This document shows, piece after piece, positions 52,735 through 63,442 of a DNA stretch of 64,000 nucleotides. Made by a program: the position numbers and the translations under genes. The stretch is from Ligula intestinalis (lineage: Eukaryota > Platyhelminthes > Cestoda > Diphyllobothriidea > Diphyllobothriidae): assembly GCA_036362985.1 (NCBI GenBank), contig JAYGXS010000002.1, positions 14,264,940 through 14,328,939 on the forward strand, in the 5' to 3' direction. The stretch's first letter is position 1; each line of letters begins with the position of its first letter. Below the pieces are notes generated by a model that did no database searches, was not told where the DNA came from, and worked only from the letters and a program-made list of their open reading frames with translations.

Positions 52735-54930
52735 ATTTGTTGAGGATAATAGGCAATGCCTTTGAAAACACTATTTAGCACGTGTACAACACCCATAAAA
52801 TTTACCACTGCTAACATAGCATTGGCAAACAGTGAGTAGCATTGTTTTTTACAATATATGTCTGGTTTTTAGAGTTCAGGCTTGGAGAGAGGAGAGAAGC
52901 GCATGTAATTATCCAAGAGTTGTTTGTGTATCTGAAGGGAAGTGGCCTCCACGTCTGACTGTGGAAGTTTGTTTCACTGTTGTATGACACGTTGCGTGAA
53001 GTATTCAGAGCGGAGGTTAAGCTTGGACATCTTCGTGCGCAGCTTCATTGTGTGCCCACGGAGATGAGGCGAGAGGTTCCACTGAAACATGCCTTCAAAG
53101 TGTAATCCTTTCTCAAGACCGTTTATTATCGTGTAAAATAGGATAAGATGCCCTCTTTGTTGCCTGTAATGCAGAGGGAATAAATTTTGGCATGTCAGTC
53201 TAGCTATGTAAGTGTGGTTCTTTAGCCCTCTTACTTGCTTTGTCGCCAGACGCTGCACTTTCTCCAGACATGCTGTGTCTTTTGCTAGCCATGGCTACCA
53301 CGCCTGTATGCCAAACTCTAGGTGTGGTCGAAAAATATGCAATACACTCTGCCAAAGAGGTCTTCATCGAAGGCTAGAAACGCCCTTTTGATAGCGTGCA
53401 GCACTCCCGTAGCTTTATTTGCAGCTTTGACAGGTTGTAATGAGGGCTTCAGATTACTTTGTATGCAAATGCCGAGGTCTTTTTGCGTGGATGCTACGAG
53501 AATTCGGATGTTTTCAGGTGATATGTCCTGCTGCTCTGGGTGATAGGGTAGTTTTTTGGACCCAGGTGGAGGACGGCACACTTTTGCACATTGAAATCCA
53601 GCAGCCATCTCTCGGACCAGGTCTGCAGTTTGCAAAGATTATTTTTTAGAGCATCTCGGTTGCTTAGGTGCTTGATGACCTGCCAGAGCTTAACGTCATC
53701 GGCGAACATGATTCTACTGCAGTCCAGTTGTTGAAGGCTGTCATTTGCATAGAGAATGAAGAGTAGATGACCGAGAACGGAGCCTTAAGGAACCCCACTA
53801 ACTTCGTCAACTCAGTCCGATTTATCCTCCCCAATGCAAATGCGATGTTTTCGACCGACTAAAAATGACCTGATCCAGTCCAAAATTTTCCCCTTGATGC
53901 CAAGAACGCTTAGTTTATGTAAAAGGCGTTGATGGGGCAGGCAGTCAAAGGCTATGCGGAAATCAATGTACACTACGTCCACTTCGAAGCCCTCTTCTAA
54001 AGCACTTGTCCAGGCCTCAATTGAAGTCAGTAAATTTGAAAGGCAGAAGTGCCCTCGCCGAAAGCCATGTTGGAAATTTTGCATGATATCATTTTCATTG
54101 CAAAATCTTAGTATGGCCTGCTTGACAAGGACCTCCATCATTTTGCAGGAAAGACAAGTGAAGCTTATGGGCCGAAAGCTGTTTGCAGACATCTTGCTAC
54201 CTCCCTTATATAACGGTACGATGTTGGCCGTCTTCCACTGCAAAGGCAAGTCCCCTGTTCTCATGGAAAGTTCAAACAGAGATGAAAGAGGCACCGATAG
54301 CTCGATCGACAGTTCTTTAAGTATCAGTCCAGGGATCCCATCCCGTCCAGGAGACTTGTCTGGTTTGATGTGGCTGAGAACATGTCTTACGTCTGCGACA
54401 GAAAAGGTAACAGTTTCAATAACGACTGTACCTTCGCCTACTTCTACTCCCGGATTGTCATCGGGGGATTCCATCGTAAACGCCGATCTGAAAAACTCTT
54501 ACAGTAACTCTACTTTTCGAGATAATCCCTTAGAGTTGCAATGTCGTCCCGGTGCTTCCTTTGACTGCGGATGCACCCATAAAAATTCCTTGGACATATT
54601 GCGACTTGTGTTGTAAGTTGACGCTCAAAGGAAGTTCTTGAACTTTGTATTTCCTTACGGCATATATTTCGTTGCGCTTTATATTCGGCAAGTGATGTTG
54701 AATCTCAAAGATGCTCGTACTTTTTTCCACAGTCTTTGTTTCTTCTTTGTAGCCCGTTTTATTGGCTGGTTGACATATGGAGGTCTGGCAAATGGTCTTA
54801 TTACTTTTATTGGGCAATGGACTTCAATTAAGCGCTCTACAGTCCCTCGGATATGCTGCCGTAATTCATTTGTTACGTTCGTATTGGGTAACCAGTTTTC
54901 TGCGGAAGCGGTACGTCTCATTTCTTAAAA
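52735..54930 (-). pseudogene. CR1-like LINE, RT part, minus strand
   Basis: Reading from 54930 down: VNQPIKRATKKKQRLWKK (linker after the endonuclease), a lesion, then a 220-codon frame 54474-53812 with HIKPDKSPGRDGIPGLILKE, WKTANIVPLYKGGSKMSANS, FRPISFTCLSCKMMEVLV and VDVVYIDFRIAFDCLPHQRL (motif A). After a frame change come MFADDVKLWQVI (FADD catalytic motif, 53709-53494) and the tail with KAANKATGVLHAIKRAFLA, CQNLFPLHYRQQRGHLILFY and SEYFTQRVIQQ. The endonuclease is absent and several frames are needed, so the copy is dead. ORF1-like sequence of the same strand lies upstream at 56470-55142. Confidence 0.85.
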
Positions 54931-54939
54931 ATCGGCTTT

Positions 54940-55115
54940 TCAAATATTTCTGCGTCTTAGTACATGGGTGTACTCCGATCTCTCCCAGGATTCACCAACC
55001 ATGGCTTGTTTCGTCTGGCGAATTTGTGGACACTTTCACTTTTTTACTCAACGAAACAATTATGTTACTCGCCAACTTTAAGTTACCATTTTTTATTACT
55101 GGCAAACGTTAGGTC
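54940..55115 (-). repeat. Third copy (inverted) of the 45445-45640 repeat
   Basis: The reverse complement contains CTAACGTTTGCCAGTAATAA, GGCGAGTAACATAATTGTTT and CACAAATTCGCCAGACGAAA, as in the two copies at 45.4-46.0 kb. It occupies the place where the LINE endonuclease would be, between its ORF1 and RT parts. Confidence 0.75.
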
Positions 55116-55141
55116 TTCTTGAACCGGCCGGTAGACCTTGG

Positions 55142-56470
55142 TTAAGTTTTTCGCCTGACTACTTCCGGCCAAAAAAAATTTCGTTCGATGTGGACTATTT
55201 CTCCTCCTATTATTTGTAGGCCAGTTTCGCCTTTGTTCTTTCGGTCGTTTAGATCGTATTTCAAAATTCGCAGTTTCCTGCGTTCCTTTGGTTCATAATC
55301 CGGCTGAAAGAAAACTCCAGCATGCATGGTCCGCAGAGACGACTTTGTTTCCAGCAGAAGTTGTGCCTCCGCTTCGGTGTCTCGAATGTTTTGTAATGGT
55401 CGTGGCCGAGAGCTTGAACCATTTGGCGGCTGATCCTTGCCTATTCGAAATGTTTAGAGAATTTTTACAGACTCAGTGCCCCTTAGAAGTGATTTAGCGT
55501 ACTGCCGAACGAGACCTTGATTGTGCTCCACCTTATCCCCAGCAACAGTAGCCGCTGATTCTGGTGCACCCTGTATCACTATATGTTGCATACGGATGGC
55601 TCGAGCTTGGGCCGTGGTCGCATCGCACTGAAGCAGAGTAGCAGCAGGGGTTTCAAAATCCAGATCTGTGAAAGATTCTATGGAAATTTTGCTGGTAGCA
55701 GTTTCTTCTAAGTTACCGTTTACCCTTTGGTCCAATTCAACTTCCTTTTCTTCAGAAGTCTCCTCTTGAAGTGGTTGTCTTGCTTTTCGTTCACATGGCA
55801 TGCTCCAAGTTCTGTCTTGCGATAAACCTGAGGGCTTTGGTTGGTCTTTGGCAGGCCGCTCTTCATCTAACTTCTGCTGGCGTATGCACCTGCGTTTAGC
55901 CCTGCTGGACTCATGGTTTCCTGGTTTAGCAACCACTTACCTGTCCTCTGCATGCGCCGCATCCTCTTGGAGTGGTTGTTTTTCGTTTTGTTCAAATGGC
56001 GTGCTCCAAGTTCTGTCTTGCGATAAAACTGAGGGCTTTTGTTGGTCTTTAGCAGGTCGCTCTTCAGCCGCCTTCTGCTGGCGCATGCGTCTGCGTTTGG
56101 CCCTGCTGGACTCGTGGTCTCCTGGTTTATCAACCACTGACCTGTCCTCTGCATGCGCCGCATCCGGTGGTGTTACCTTATTGTGCTTTATGAGCACTGC
56201 TTATATCTCCGCGTTAAATTCAAAGCTTCCCTCTAAACGCATTACGCGCGTGGCTAGGTTAAGACATCCATCGCAATCTGCATGCGCAGGCTTATTTGGC
56301 TGGGTGGTGTTTGGTTCTAAGACAGTTGGTGAAAGAAGATGCGTTTTTGCATAGTGGGTGGTCTTGGATTTCGTACACGTTATTGAAAGCGCTTCGGCTA
56401 TTTCTGGAAGTACCTTGTCAAAGGTTGTAAGAGGCGGCTTACATAAGTTAACCTGATAAAACCCGTTAGA
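55142..56470 (-). pseudogene. LINE ORF1-like nucleic-acid-binding protein remnant with a duplicated basic segment
   Basis: One minus-strand frame is protein-like from about 56460 to 55142, broken by three stops (all TAA, near 56185, 55938 and 55468). In order: KPPLTTFDKVLPEIAEALSI, PAHADCDGCLNLATRVMRLE, two copies of a 67-residue basic segment (RAKRRRMRQQKAAEERPAKD in the first, RAKRRCIRQQKLDEERPAKD in the second), FTDLDFETPAATLLQCD, then the RRM-like end: HIVIQGAPESAATVAGDKVE, TFRIGK, SRPRPLQNI, FFQPDYEPKERRKLR, KGETGLQIIGGEIV. The last part follows the pattern of CR1-type ORF1 proteins, which bind element RNA. It lies upstream of the RT part on the same strand and may be the same element with the endonuclease lost. 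Confidence 0.65.
55765..56166 (-). repeat. In-frame tandem duplication, 2 x 201 bp
   Basis: CCTGTCCTCTGCATGCGCCG at 56141 recurs at 55940 and CTCTTGGAGTGGTTGTT at 55965 recurs as CTCTTGAAGTGGTTGTC at 55764, both offset by 201 (67 codons). The upstream copy reads GGTCAGTGG where the downstream copy reads GGTAAGTGG, so a single base makes the TAA stop there. Confidence 0.85.
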
Positions 56471-56504
56471 GTATATCTTAGCGACTTAGCCTTCAGGGTG
56501 TGAG

Positions 56505-56580
56505 CTGGCGTTGAAGTCGGTAGAGCGTCCAACATTATGAAAAGAGGTCCGGGGTTCAAATTCAGCCGTTGACGAACATT
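56505..56580 (+). repeat. tRNA-like repeat head
   Basis: GTTGAAGTCGGTAGAGCGTC has an A-box-like core and GGTCCGGGGTTCAAATTCAG a good B box, about 45 bases apart. The stem pairing is poor, so it is a tRNA-derived repeat and not a gene. Confidence 0.45.
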
Positions 56581-56884
56581 TTTTTTCATCTAGCAGACAT
56601 GGATCGTGCACGTTAGCGTTACCCATGCTATTGGAAACTATATTAGAGTGCATTAATTCAAAGTCTGCAATCAACCGGCTGTGCTAATATAGATAGCGAA
56701 AAGATTTACTTGTGCGATTAATTTAAACAGTCAGAAATTTAATGTGAATGACTCAGCCTTTGTTGTGGGGAGTTCTTTGCACTGTAGCAATCAGAGTGTT
56801 AAGCAGCGATGTTGTTTTTAGGAGCGAATGAACTTCCAGACTTGTGCTGACCGTAGGGATAACTTCCAGAGCGTGGTATAATCC

Positions 56885-57032
56885 GCGTTCCAGTTAGATT
56901 GTGAAAGCGAAGGATTCGTCTCACTGAGAAAGGATATTTCCAAAGGGCAGATAATACGCAGTCCAGTTAGATTGTAAAAGCGCAGGATTCGTCTCACTCA
57001 GAAGAAATATTTCCAAAGGGCAGATAATGCGC
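56885..57032. repeat. Two tandem 73-bp units
   Basis: CCAGTTAGATTGTGAAAGCG at 56890 recurs as CCAGTTAGATTGTAAAAGCG at 56963, and both are followed by AGGATTCGTCTCACT and ATTTCCAAAGGGCAGATAAT. A third unit begins at about 57030 and breaks off. Confidence 0.8.
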
Positions 57033-57034
57033 AG

Positions 57035-58020
57035 TTCCCTTTTCAGTTTTTTCAGCCAGTAGTGTCTTCTACACTAAGGTAAAGACTAAAAACCTCGTAA
57101 GTGCAAACAGCTTAAATACGAAACCAATTTCAAAATTCCCGCAACGAAAGTGCCATATAATTTTGACGTCTAGACAGTGAAATCGCCTGCTGAAGAACAA
57201 CTAGCAATAAAGACGACGGGAATGGTCCTTTTTGGTCCATGAGTTCTGGCTGGATCATGATTTCTTGAATCAGGGCCGAATAAAAGGGAGACTTTGAAAA
57301 TGGGTGTATTTAGGCATTAGGCTTCAAGAATATTCCTCCACAGAGGTGTGCATTCGTCAATCTATCCTACTCATAGGAGGTAAAGGATCGCTCTAGTTTG
57401 TATCGAGCTGAGGTTTTTCTTTTTATACTTGCGAAGAAGTTAACGATTCATTTGATGTAGATTCAGCTCTTTAAGAGCTTGGAAATGCCTCACGTGGTTA
57501 ACAAAAATTTGCACTCTGATAAATTTCAGCACTGGTCTAGTCTCGGCGGTGAAACACCACTAGCTATCAATAATGTTGCCACCCTGTTCGTGAGAAATAT
57601 TTGTTCGCTGACCTCGGAAGCAAAAGATCTGATGTTAATATGGCACGCTAACGACTGCATCACGGCAGTCGAGGTGTAAATTCACAGATTTAAACCTAAA
57701 CAAAGTACTATCCGTAGGATTATTCACCATACTGATGGCACAGCTACTATTTAAAAGCCCAGACGGTTGATTCACAGAATTTTTTTGCCTGTTCGCAGCC
57801 TATTACGCAGTTATTCCGTCGAAACCTGTGTAGTTAATTGACGCAGGGTTCAGCTTACCAGTAGGCCTCCCAGTATTTCATTTGGACTTTCTGGTTGATA
57901 CTCCATTTTTTAAGTTTACCGAGCAATTAATTTCAGACTATACGTAAATCAGTACATTTCAGCCTTTTAATTTCCTTATCAATTCGTGGGTTAAAGGGCG
58001 CATATCGAAAGTTCATATGA
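57035..58020. other. Stretch with one small open frame, otherwise empty
   Basis: An ATG at 57485 opens 64 codons (MPHVVNKNLHSDKFQHWSSL, then VATLFVRNICSLTSEA) ending at GAG GTG TAA. The sequence looks protein-like but no splice context or family was recognised, so it is not annotated as a gene. Confidence 0.3.
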
Positions 58021-58029
58021 ATACACTAG

Positions 58030-58286
58030 ACACTCAGTCAACTGTATTAGTCCGTTTCGGCACCGAGCTTGTCGTGTGACAACGCTCGTCTTGCGAAACG
58101 TGGCCATTCAAACCGCATCAGTTCATTGATTGGCTGCAGGCGACCGAGCACAAGTCAGCGGCGGACACAGGTACACTGAAATCTCGCTAACTTAACGGAA
58201 GCTCGTCAATCAAAACACATATTCTGCTAGTGGCTCGTACGTTACCTGAAATGCTAGGGCTGCTCGTCCCCCGAGGCTACACTGTA
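58030..58286. mobile_element. Pogo-type MITE, second copy of the 28815 family
   Basis: The interior matches 28815-29103 (CGTCTTGCGAAACGTGGCCA, ACGGAAGCTCGTCAATCAAA, CTGCTAGTGGCTCG). The right end is GAGGCTACACTGTA with TA at 58285-58286. The left end is decayed. Confidence 0.65.
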
Positions 58287-58494
58287 TTTAGACCAAAGTC
58301 CATCAAACACTGTGGGATAACCGCGTAATACTTATAAGCTGTCAACAGGTAGTCAACTGTATAGCCTTCGCAATTGCTGATCATATTGGCAACGCAGATA
58401 GTAGACAAAGTTCACACACGTGCAATTTCTATATTCTGCGCCTGTAGACCTATTGCAGGGGATTAAGTAAGTTAGAACCTAGCAAATGAGATCT

Positions 58495-58750
58495 CCAAAC
58501 CCGGTTCCTTAGGAGAGGAGAGATCATGGGTTGCTAGCATGGTAGAAAAAGCTTATTCTGTACAGAAGGTATTGAAGAACAGGCAGGAGGAATTTGACTC
58601 TCAGACGAACGAGCAGCCGCCGGCCACAGCACCAAGTGTGAAGCGAGACGGCCGCGGGAACCGCCACAGCGTCAAGAGTGGCCTTTGTACAAGTTGGCCT
58701 TCACAGCTGATTGGTCAGACAGATTGGGTAGACCACCGGGCGTAGGTGGC
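58495..58750 (+). repeat. Dispersed repeat related to 48700-49000
   Basis: Same start words as at 48707, followed by TTCTGTACAGAAGG. Non-coding. Confidence 0.5.
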
Positions 58751-58759
58751 CAGTGGATG

Positions 58760-59230
58760 TATATTCGATGGTGGCAGTGCGCCTTGGCACATGCTTGTCT
58801 GCGCGTAGTGAGTCAACACAGACCCTCCAATATACTGATTGACTCAAATTTAGGAATTCGTTTCTGAAGAAATAGAAAAGTTTAATTTGAAGACTGGAAT
58901 ATGTAGCTGAACGCCCACATATCATGCCGGATGGCCCACTGATGAGTCGGACCACTGGCAACTGTGCCATGCAGCAGCAGCAGCAGGATATAGCCAATAC
59001 ACACTTTTGAAACTTCAGCTAGTGCCTACGCTACCAATGTAGTAAATATTTTTTTAAAAAATATCGCACTCGAGGTGGGCACTCTTGATGAGGCGAACAC
59101 ACTGCCGTTACATTATCTAATGAAACCACCTAGGTTATCCATGACATGGCATCTGGACCTTTGCGAATTCAATTTAAAAAATAGTACAATATCTGACGAG
59201 TTATTACCTCACTACAGATCGTACCGACAT
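58760..59230. other. Stretch without recognisable gene
   Basis: Short CAG run (four to five units) at about 58974-58985. Nothing else recognised. Confidence 0.35.
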
Positions 59231-59234
59231 GGAA

Positions 59235-59640
59235 ACATTCGACTGTCAAAGACTGCGTCGTCTTAGAGAAGGTCCAGAGCCGGACGACAAAATGATTCAA
59301 TGTGTGCGACCACTGCCCTATGAAAACAGACTGTTGACCATCAACCTATCGCCTCTATTTTACAGGCAACACTCATATTGACTGTCCCTAATGGCCTGGA
59401 TTTTTGCTTTGTCTCTGATTTTATTTTACTCAGGCTAACACGCTCACTCTTATCCGGTCATCCCCTAAAAACCAAGGCCCAGGCAGAGTAGGGATCAATG
59501 GATGCAAATGTTTCTTCAACAGCAGGGTTGTTGCACCGTGAAGTGCTCTTCCGGAAGATGTTGTTCTCTCCAGCTGTGTGAATACATTCAAGGAGGAAGT
59601 GTACATGCAGTAAACATCTCAGTCCCTAGCTACGCACAGA
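59235..59640 (+). pseudogene. CR1-like LINE 3' remnant, plus strand
   Basis: Plus-strand pieces give LEKVQSRTTK then IQCVRPLPYENRLLTINLSP and LFYRQHS. After a gap come NGCKCFFNSRVVAP-stop-SALPEDVV and VNTFKEEVYM. These are the QRRATKxxxxLxxLPYExRL and FFSxRVVxPWNxLPxxVVxxxSVNTFK blocks at the end of CR1-type reverse transcriptases. Two frames and several stops show decay. Confidence 0.75.
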
Positions 59641-59644
59641 TTCC

Positions 59645-61640
59645 TGAACCCGCTTAAACTTATTATACTACGTGTATTTGGTGAGAAGCCATGAAAAATT
59701 ATTCTTCCGGTTAACCAACAACCGCTCGTATTTCACCCGCAATCATGTAATTGATTATTAGTTAATTATCTTGTGCATCCATACATTTTCTAGTCACTTT
59801 GTTAACAATAGAGAAGTCAAAGGCGCTCGCCTATTTCTTCTTTAATAAAATTGATCGGAAACCAACTACTTTCACAAGAGACTTACATATGTTAGTGGGT
59901 AACTGTACACCGATCTGATTCAGGATGTACGCATCCTGGTTGATGCCTTTTTTGCAAGCTAACTGGAACTCCAACCGTTCAAGGCGAAATAGTTATGTTA
60001 CTCGCTAGCTTTCAGTACCAATGGTATTTTATCGATAAACACAGAGCACAGCACTAAGGCCTCTTTGGCCTTACTGGGCAGAAAAGGAAACAGCATATAC
60101 TGCGGCCACACAGGGGAGGGATTGATGTTGTCTACAAGTGCTCGCACGGCAAGCAATTTAAAGCCCCGTTGCAGTTTCCACATTGGAAACAGTTGTTTGC
60201 CACTTTCGAAAACACTGCATGCGAGTTTGGCATTTATAACAGAACACATGTACAGTATGGCCCAAAAATCGTGTAACATGCATAACCTTGTAAATGTTTG
60301 ATTAGTATTTGCAAAACGGCGTGAACCTATTAGGCAATACTTCGAAATAATAATGATCGACATTGGAAAAATTTAAAATTTTAAAGACGTATCAGAAGTA
60401 TTAAGTGTTTGTTAAGAAAAATAAAGTTTTCCATTATACCCATGTTTCGGAGACATAAAAATAACTATAAAATAAAACAAAAAATTTTGTCTTTTCTTTA
60501 GTTGAAAACTTAACTTAACCACTTTCTTTATGTAAAAAGAACACTTATTGATTAAATTTTTATGCATATTACCATTAATGGATATCGATTCACTTAATAT
60601 CGTCCTTTAAATGCTGGTATGATTTCCAACATTTTCAGTGTCTTCATGCGTTCATATATCAGTTGAGATTCCATTCGATATTTTCAGCAGAACCTTTGGA
60701 ATACGATATACATTAAGACCATTTGCCCATGAAATTAGTTTTGGGGGTAGGATTGTGTTATGGGGTCGTGTGATTGCGCGCGAAGCGCGCCCAACTCCAA
60801 AACGGGAGAGTGGTAATAGGGGAAAGTATGGGTGGGGCATATCAGGGGAAGTGAAAGAGCGGAATAATTCCAAAAAATAAGAAAATTACGTATAAATGTG
60901 TAAGTTTGTTTTACTGAACCAAAAATCGGCCTAAACATTGGTTTTTTGAGTAATAAAAGGGAAAGAAGCAGCGTGGAAACCAAGAAAACCAAGCCGTGAA
61001 AGGTAATTGGACGAAAATTATTCAGGGAATTGAATATGTGGTCTCAAGGACGTGCAAAGCCGAGCCGCTGCGCTGGCGACCAATGAAACACCAGCAAAAT
61101 ATGCATGAAGTAGGAAGCCAGACAGACATATGGGGAATAACTACGTAAGTGCTGTTTCTCCTTAACGAAACGCATGTACATAACGGAAATCAGTGGGCTA
61201 AATTTAATTAAATTGTTCCTTGAAATTGCTGATAAAATTAATGGGATGGTTCACAGCAAGGAGCACGAACGGGTGCGCAAATTAAGGATATCGAGCTGTC
61301 TTTCTGTCTTTTCTAGCAGAAACGCGTGGACGTTATCCGGAGAAGTTGATTTTGCAACGGTCGGCAGCCAGACAGACATATCTGGAGCTATCAGGTATGA
61401 TCCCAACAGGGCCTGCGGTAAGCTCGTTGAGTGCGCAAGTAGTCTGCCATTATAATCGAAGGTCTAAGCAGAATGATACTGAGTACGCAACCAAAGCAAA
61501 AACTGTGAGTTTTTTTACCTCCCCACACAGCTTTGGAAGAACGCAAACCACGGAAGCCAATTTATCGACAGAAATCCCGTCCAATACTCCACCGAACAGC
61601 TCACAGCACGCACAGCCTTGCCTGCTAGTTAACCGACAAA
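59645..61640. other. AT-rich stretch upstream of the Merlin-type gene
   Basis: Contains GCCAGACAGACATAT twice (61110 and 61367), donor-like GTAAGC at 61411 and 61645, and AG sites before 61684, which could belong to 5' untranslated exons of the transposase gene. No coding exon joins in frame. Confidence 0.4.
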
Positions 61641-61758
61641 GAAGGTAAGCCGAAAGACGTCTGTGTGTACAGGAACAGAATAGAAAGGGGGGGAAATTGT
61701 GTGGCGAAAAGGGAAGAAGAGCAAGAGGACGACCCAACCAAGATGGTTACGGTCCACT

Positions 61759-63442
61759 ATGGTTAGCAAGCTTGGTACGTGGGGTAGAGCATGTAAGGAC
61801 GAGTCTAACAGTGCACGCGTTTTAAACTTTAGCCCGGACCACAGGTCACCGAGGTCCCTACGATTGGACCAACCGACACTGGACAATAGGCTTCTGCAAA
61901 CCATCAATTCGCCCGAATTGGTGTCCTACTTCCGCAGCAGAAGTCTCCTATCAACGGACTTACGATGCTCTTGCGGTGGACGAATGTCCCTGCAGAAGTA
62001 TGCGCAAAACGGAGACGGACAAATCTTCAGGTGCGCTCTGTGCCTCAGAAAACAATCTGTGCGGACGAATTCTATATTTTATGGAAGCCGGTTAACCTTG
62101 CATAAGCTAGCAAATATGTGCCTGGCGTTTGTTGCCGGCAGAACGGTACAGGAAGCGGGCGCTGTCTGTGGAGTATCCCTAAAACCGGCCGTAAACTGGT
62201 TTGCAATTTGTAGGAACGTCTGTTCCAACACCCTGAACAGGGAAGCTTCGTCCGTTGGTGGACCCGGCATCCAAGTGCAGGTGGACGAGTCGATGATTAC
62301 CCGCCGTAAGTACAACCGAGGGCGAAAAGTGCGGCAATTGTGGGTAATCGGTATGTACGACACTGTCAAGAGAAGGGCAGTGTGCGAACAACTGAGCAGC
62401 CGCTCCGCGTCGTCCCTCTGCAGTGTCATATGCCGGAGAGTGAAGCACGGTAGTGAAATCGTGACGGACTGTTGGAGCAGCTATAGGAAGCTGAAGACAA
62501 TGGGTTATTCGCATTACACGGTAAACCAAACCGAGAACTTTGTGGACCCAATTACGGGCAAGCACACGCAAGCGATTGAGGCGTTTTGGAGTCGACTCAA
62601 ACGGGGTCTGCGCCAAAGTGGACCTATCCCGGGGAGGTCCGTTTGGGCACACGTTGAGGAAATCCAATACCGAATGTGGTTTGCCTTCCGAATGAATAAA
62701 GTGCCGGAAGCTTGGGATACTTTCTGCAACCACATAGCTCATCTGTACCCCGTGAATATGACGGAAGGTATAAATTTTTCCTACGCCACCTAACCATTAC
62801 CCAACAGAAGCGAAAGTGCGCACCAGAAAACGACTGGTAAACAAAAACCTCAATCCGGAGACTTGCTGCCTCCTGCGGTTAGAGGAAATGGAGGACATGA
62901 GCATGCAAGTAGATGGCGGAAATGAAGGCGAACCCAGCGGATCGGGTAAGAGTGTAATGCATGTAAAACTAGTCACAATATCAGATTATGTGGACGAAAA
63001 GACGGTGCGGTTGGGCGGAACGCCTACGGTTTCCACAGACATAAGGCGATACCCAGCAATCGCAACGCATGGGTCAGGAAGGTGGAATGATGATGCTGGT
63101 GCGGAGTTGGATAGATCTCATAAAGGTGAGTTTCAGTAAAGTTTGTCGTAATATTTTCTTTGTTGCAGGTGCAGTCGAGCAACGCGGCAGCCAATTAACG
63201 ACCAACAAAGAAAGCGAAGATCGCCACGCATCGAAGGAAGACTGCGGCGGAAGCGACGAGAGAAACATACCAAAATCACCCGGGGGGGAAGGTAAAATGG
63301 ATAACTCATAATTCAGCTCGTAGCATGTGCTGCAGCCAAAACTGAACTGCGCAACGGCAAAGTTTACTGCAGGCAGGTGGCCGAAAGGAAAAAGAAGCGG
63401 AGGAAGCTGGATCGACAAGAGTCCAATGCAATGAAAGAATAA
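61759..63442 (+). CDS. Merlin/IS1595-type (ISXO2-like) DDE transposase gene with three mini-introns
   Basis: Start ATG 61759 has A at -3 and G at +4. The open frame runs back to 61684. Exon 1 (61759-62767) encodes a zinc ribbon (C70, C72, C92, C95) and a DDE domain: VQVDESM (D176), IVTDCWSSYRKL (D237), HTQAIEAFWSRLKRG (E274), the ISXO2/IS1595 pattern used by eukaryotic Merlin transposons. Unspliced, the frame would stop at 62791-62793. A 40-nt GT-AG intron (62768-62807) joins it in phase to 62808-63125, a 43-nt intron (63126-63168) to 63169-63291, and a 44-nt intron (63292-63335) to 63336-63442. The spliced length is 518 residues. The extension is acidic (EEMEDMSMQVDGGNEGEP) and ends in VAERKKKRRKLDRQES, NLS-like. 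Without the last splice a stop at 63309-63311 would give 489 residues. No terminal inverted repeats were found, so active element or domesticated gene remains open. Confidence 0.75.

Noticed and set aside
55942..55977. A 36-nt GTAAGT...AG intron and other mini-introns (e.g. 33 nt near 55470) in the minus-strand frame at 55142-56470
   Set aside because: The frame continues unchanged through each stop, and the peptide across the stops (VKIL-stop-TFRIG) matches the expected ORF1 pattern, so simple nonsense changes explain the data without splicing.
55800..56354. 184-codon plus-strand frame
   Set aside because: It is the antisense shadow of the charged minus-strand ORF1 frame (cysteine, serine and tryptophan rich, internally duplicated with the same 201-bp period).
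61505..61683. Upstream coding exons of the Merlin-type gene via donors at 61505 or 61645
   Set aside because: No combination joined the transposase frame without a stop or a phase clash, so at most untranslated exons are possible.
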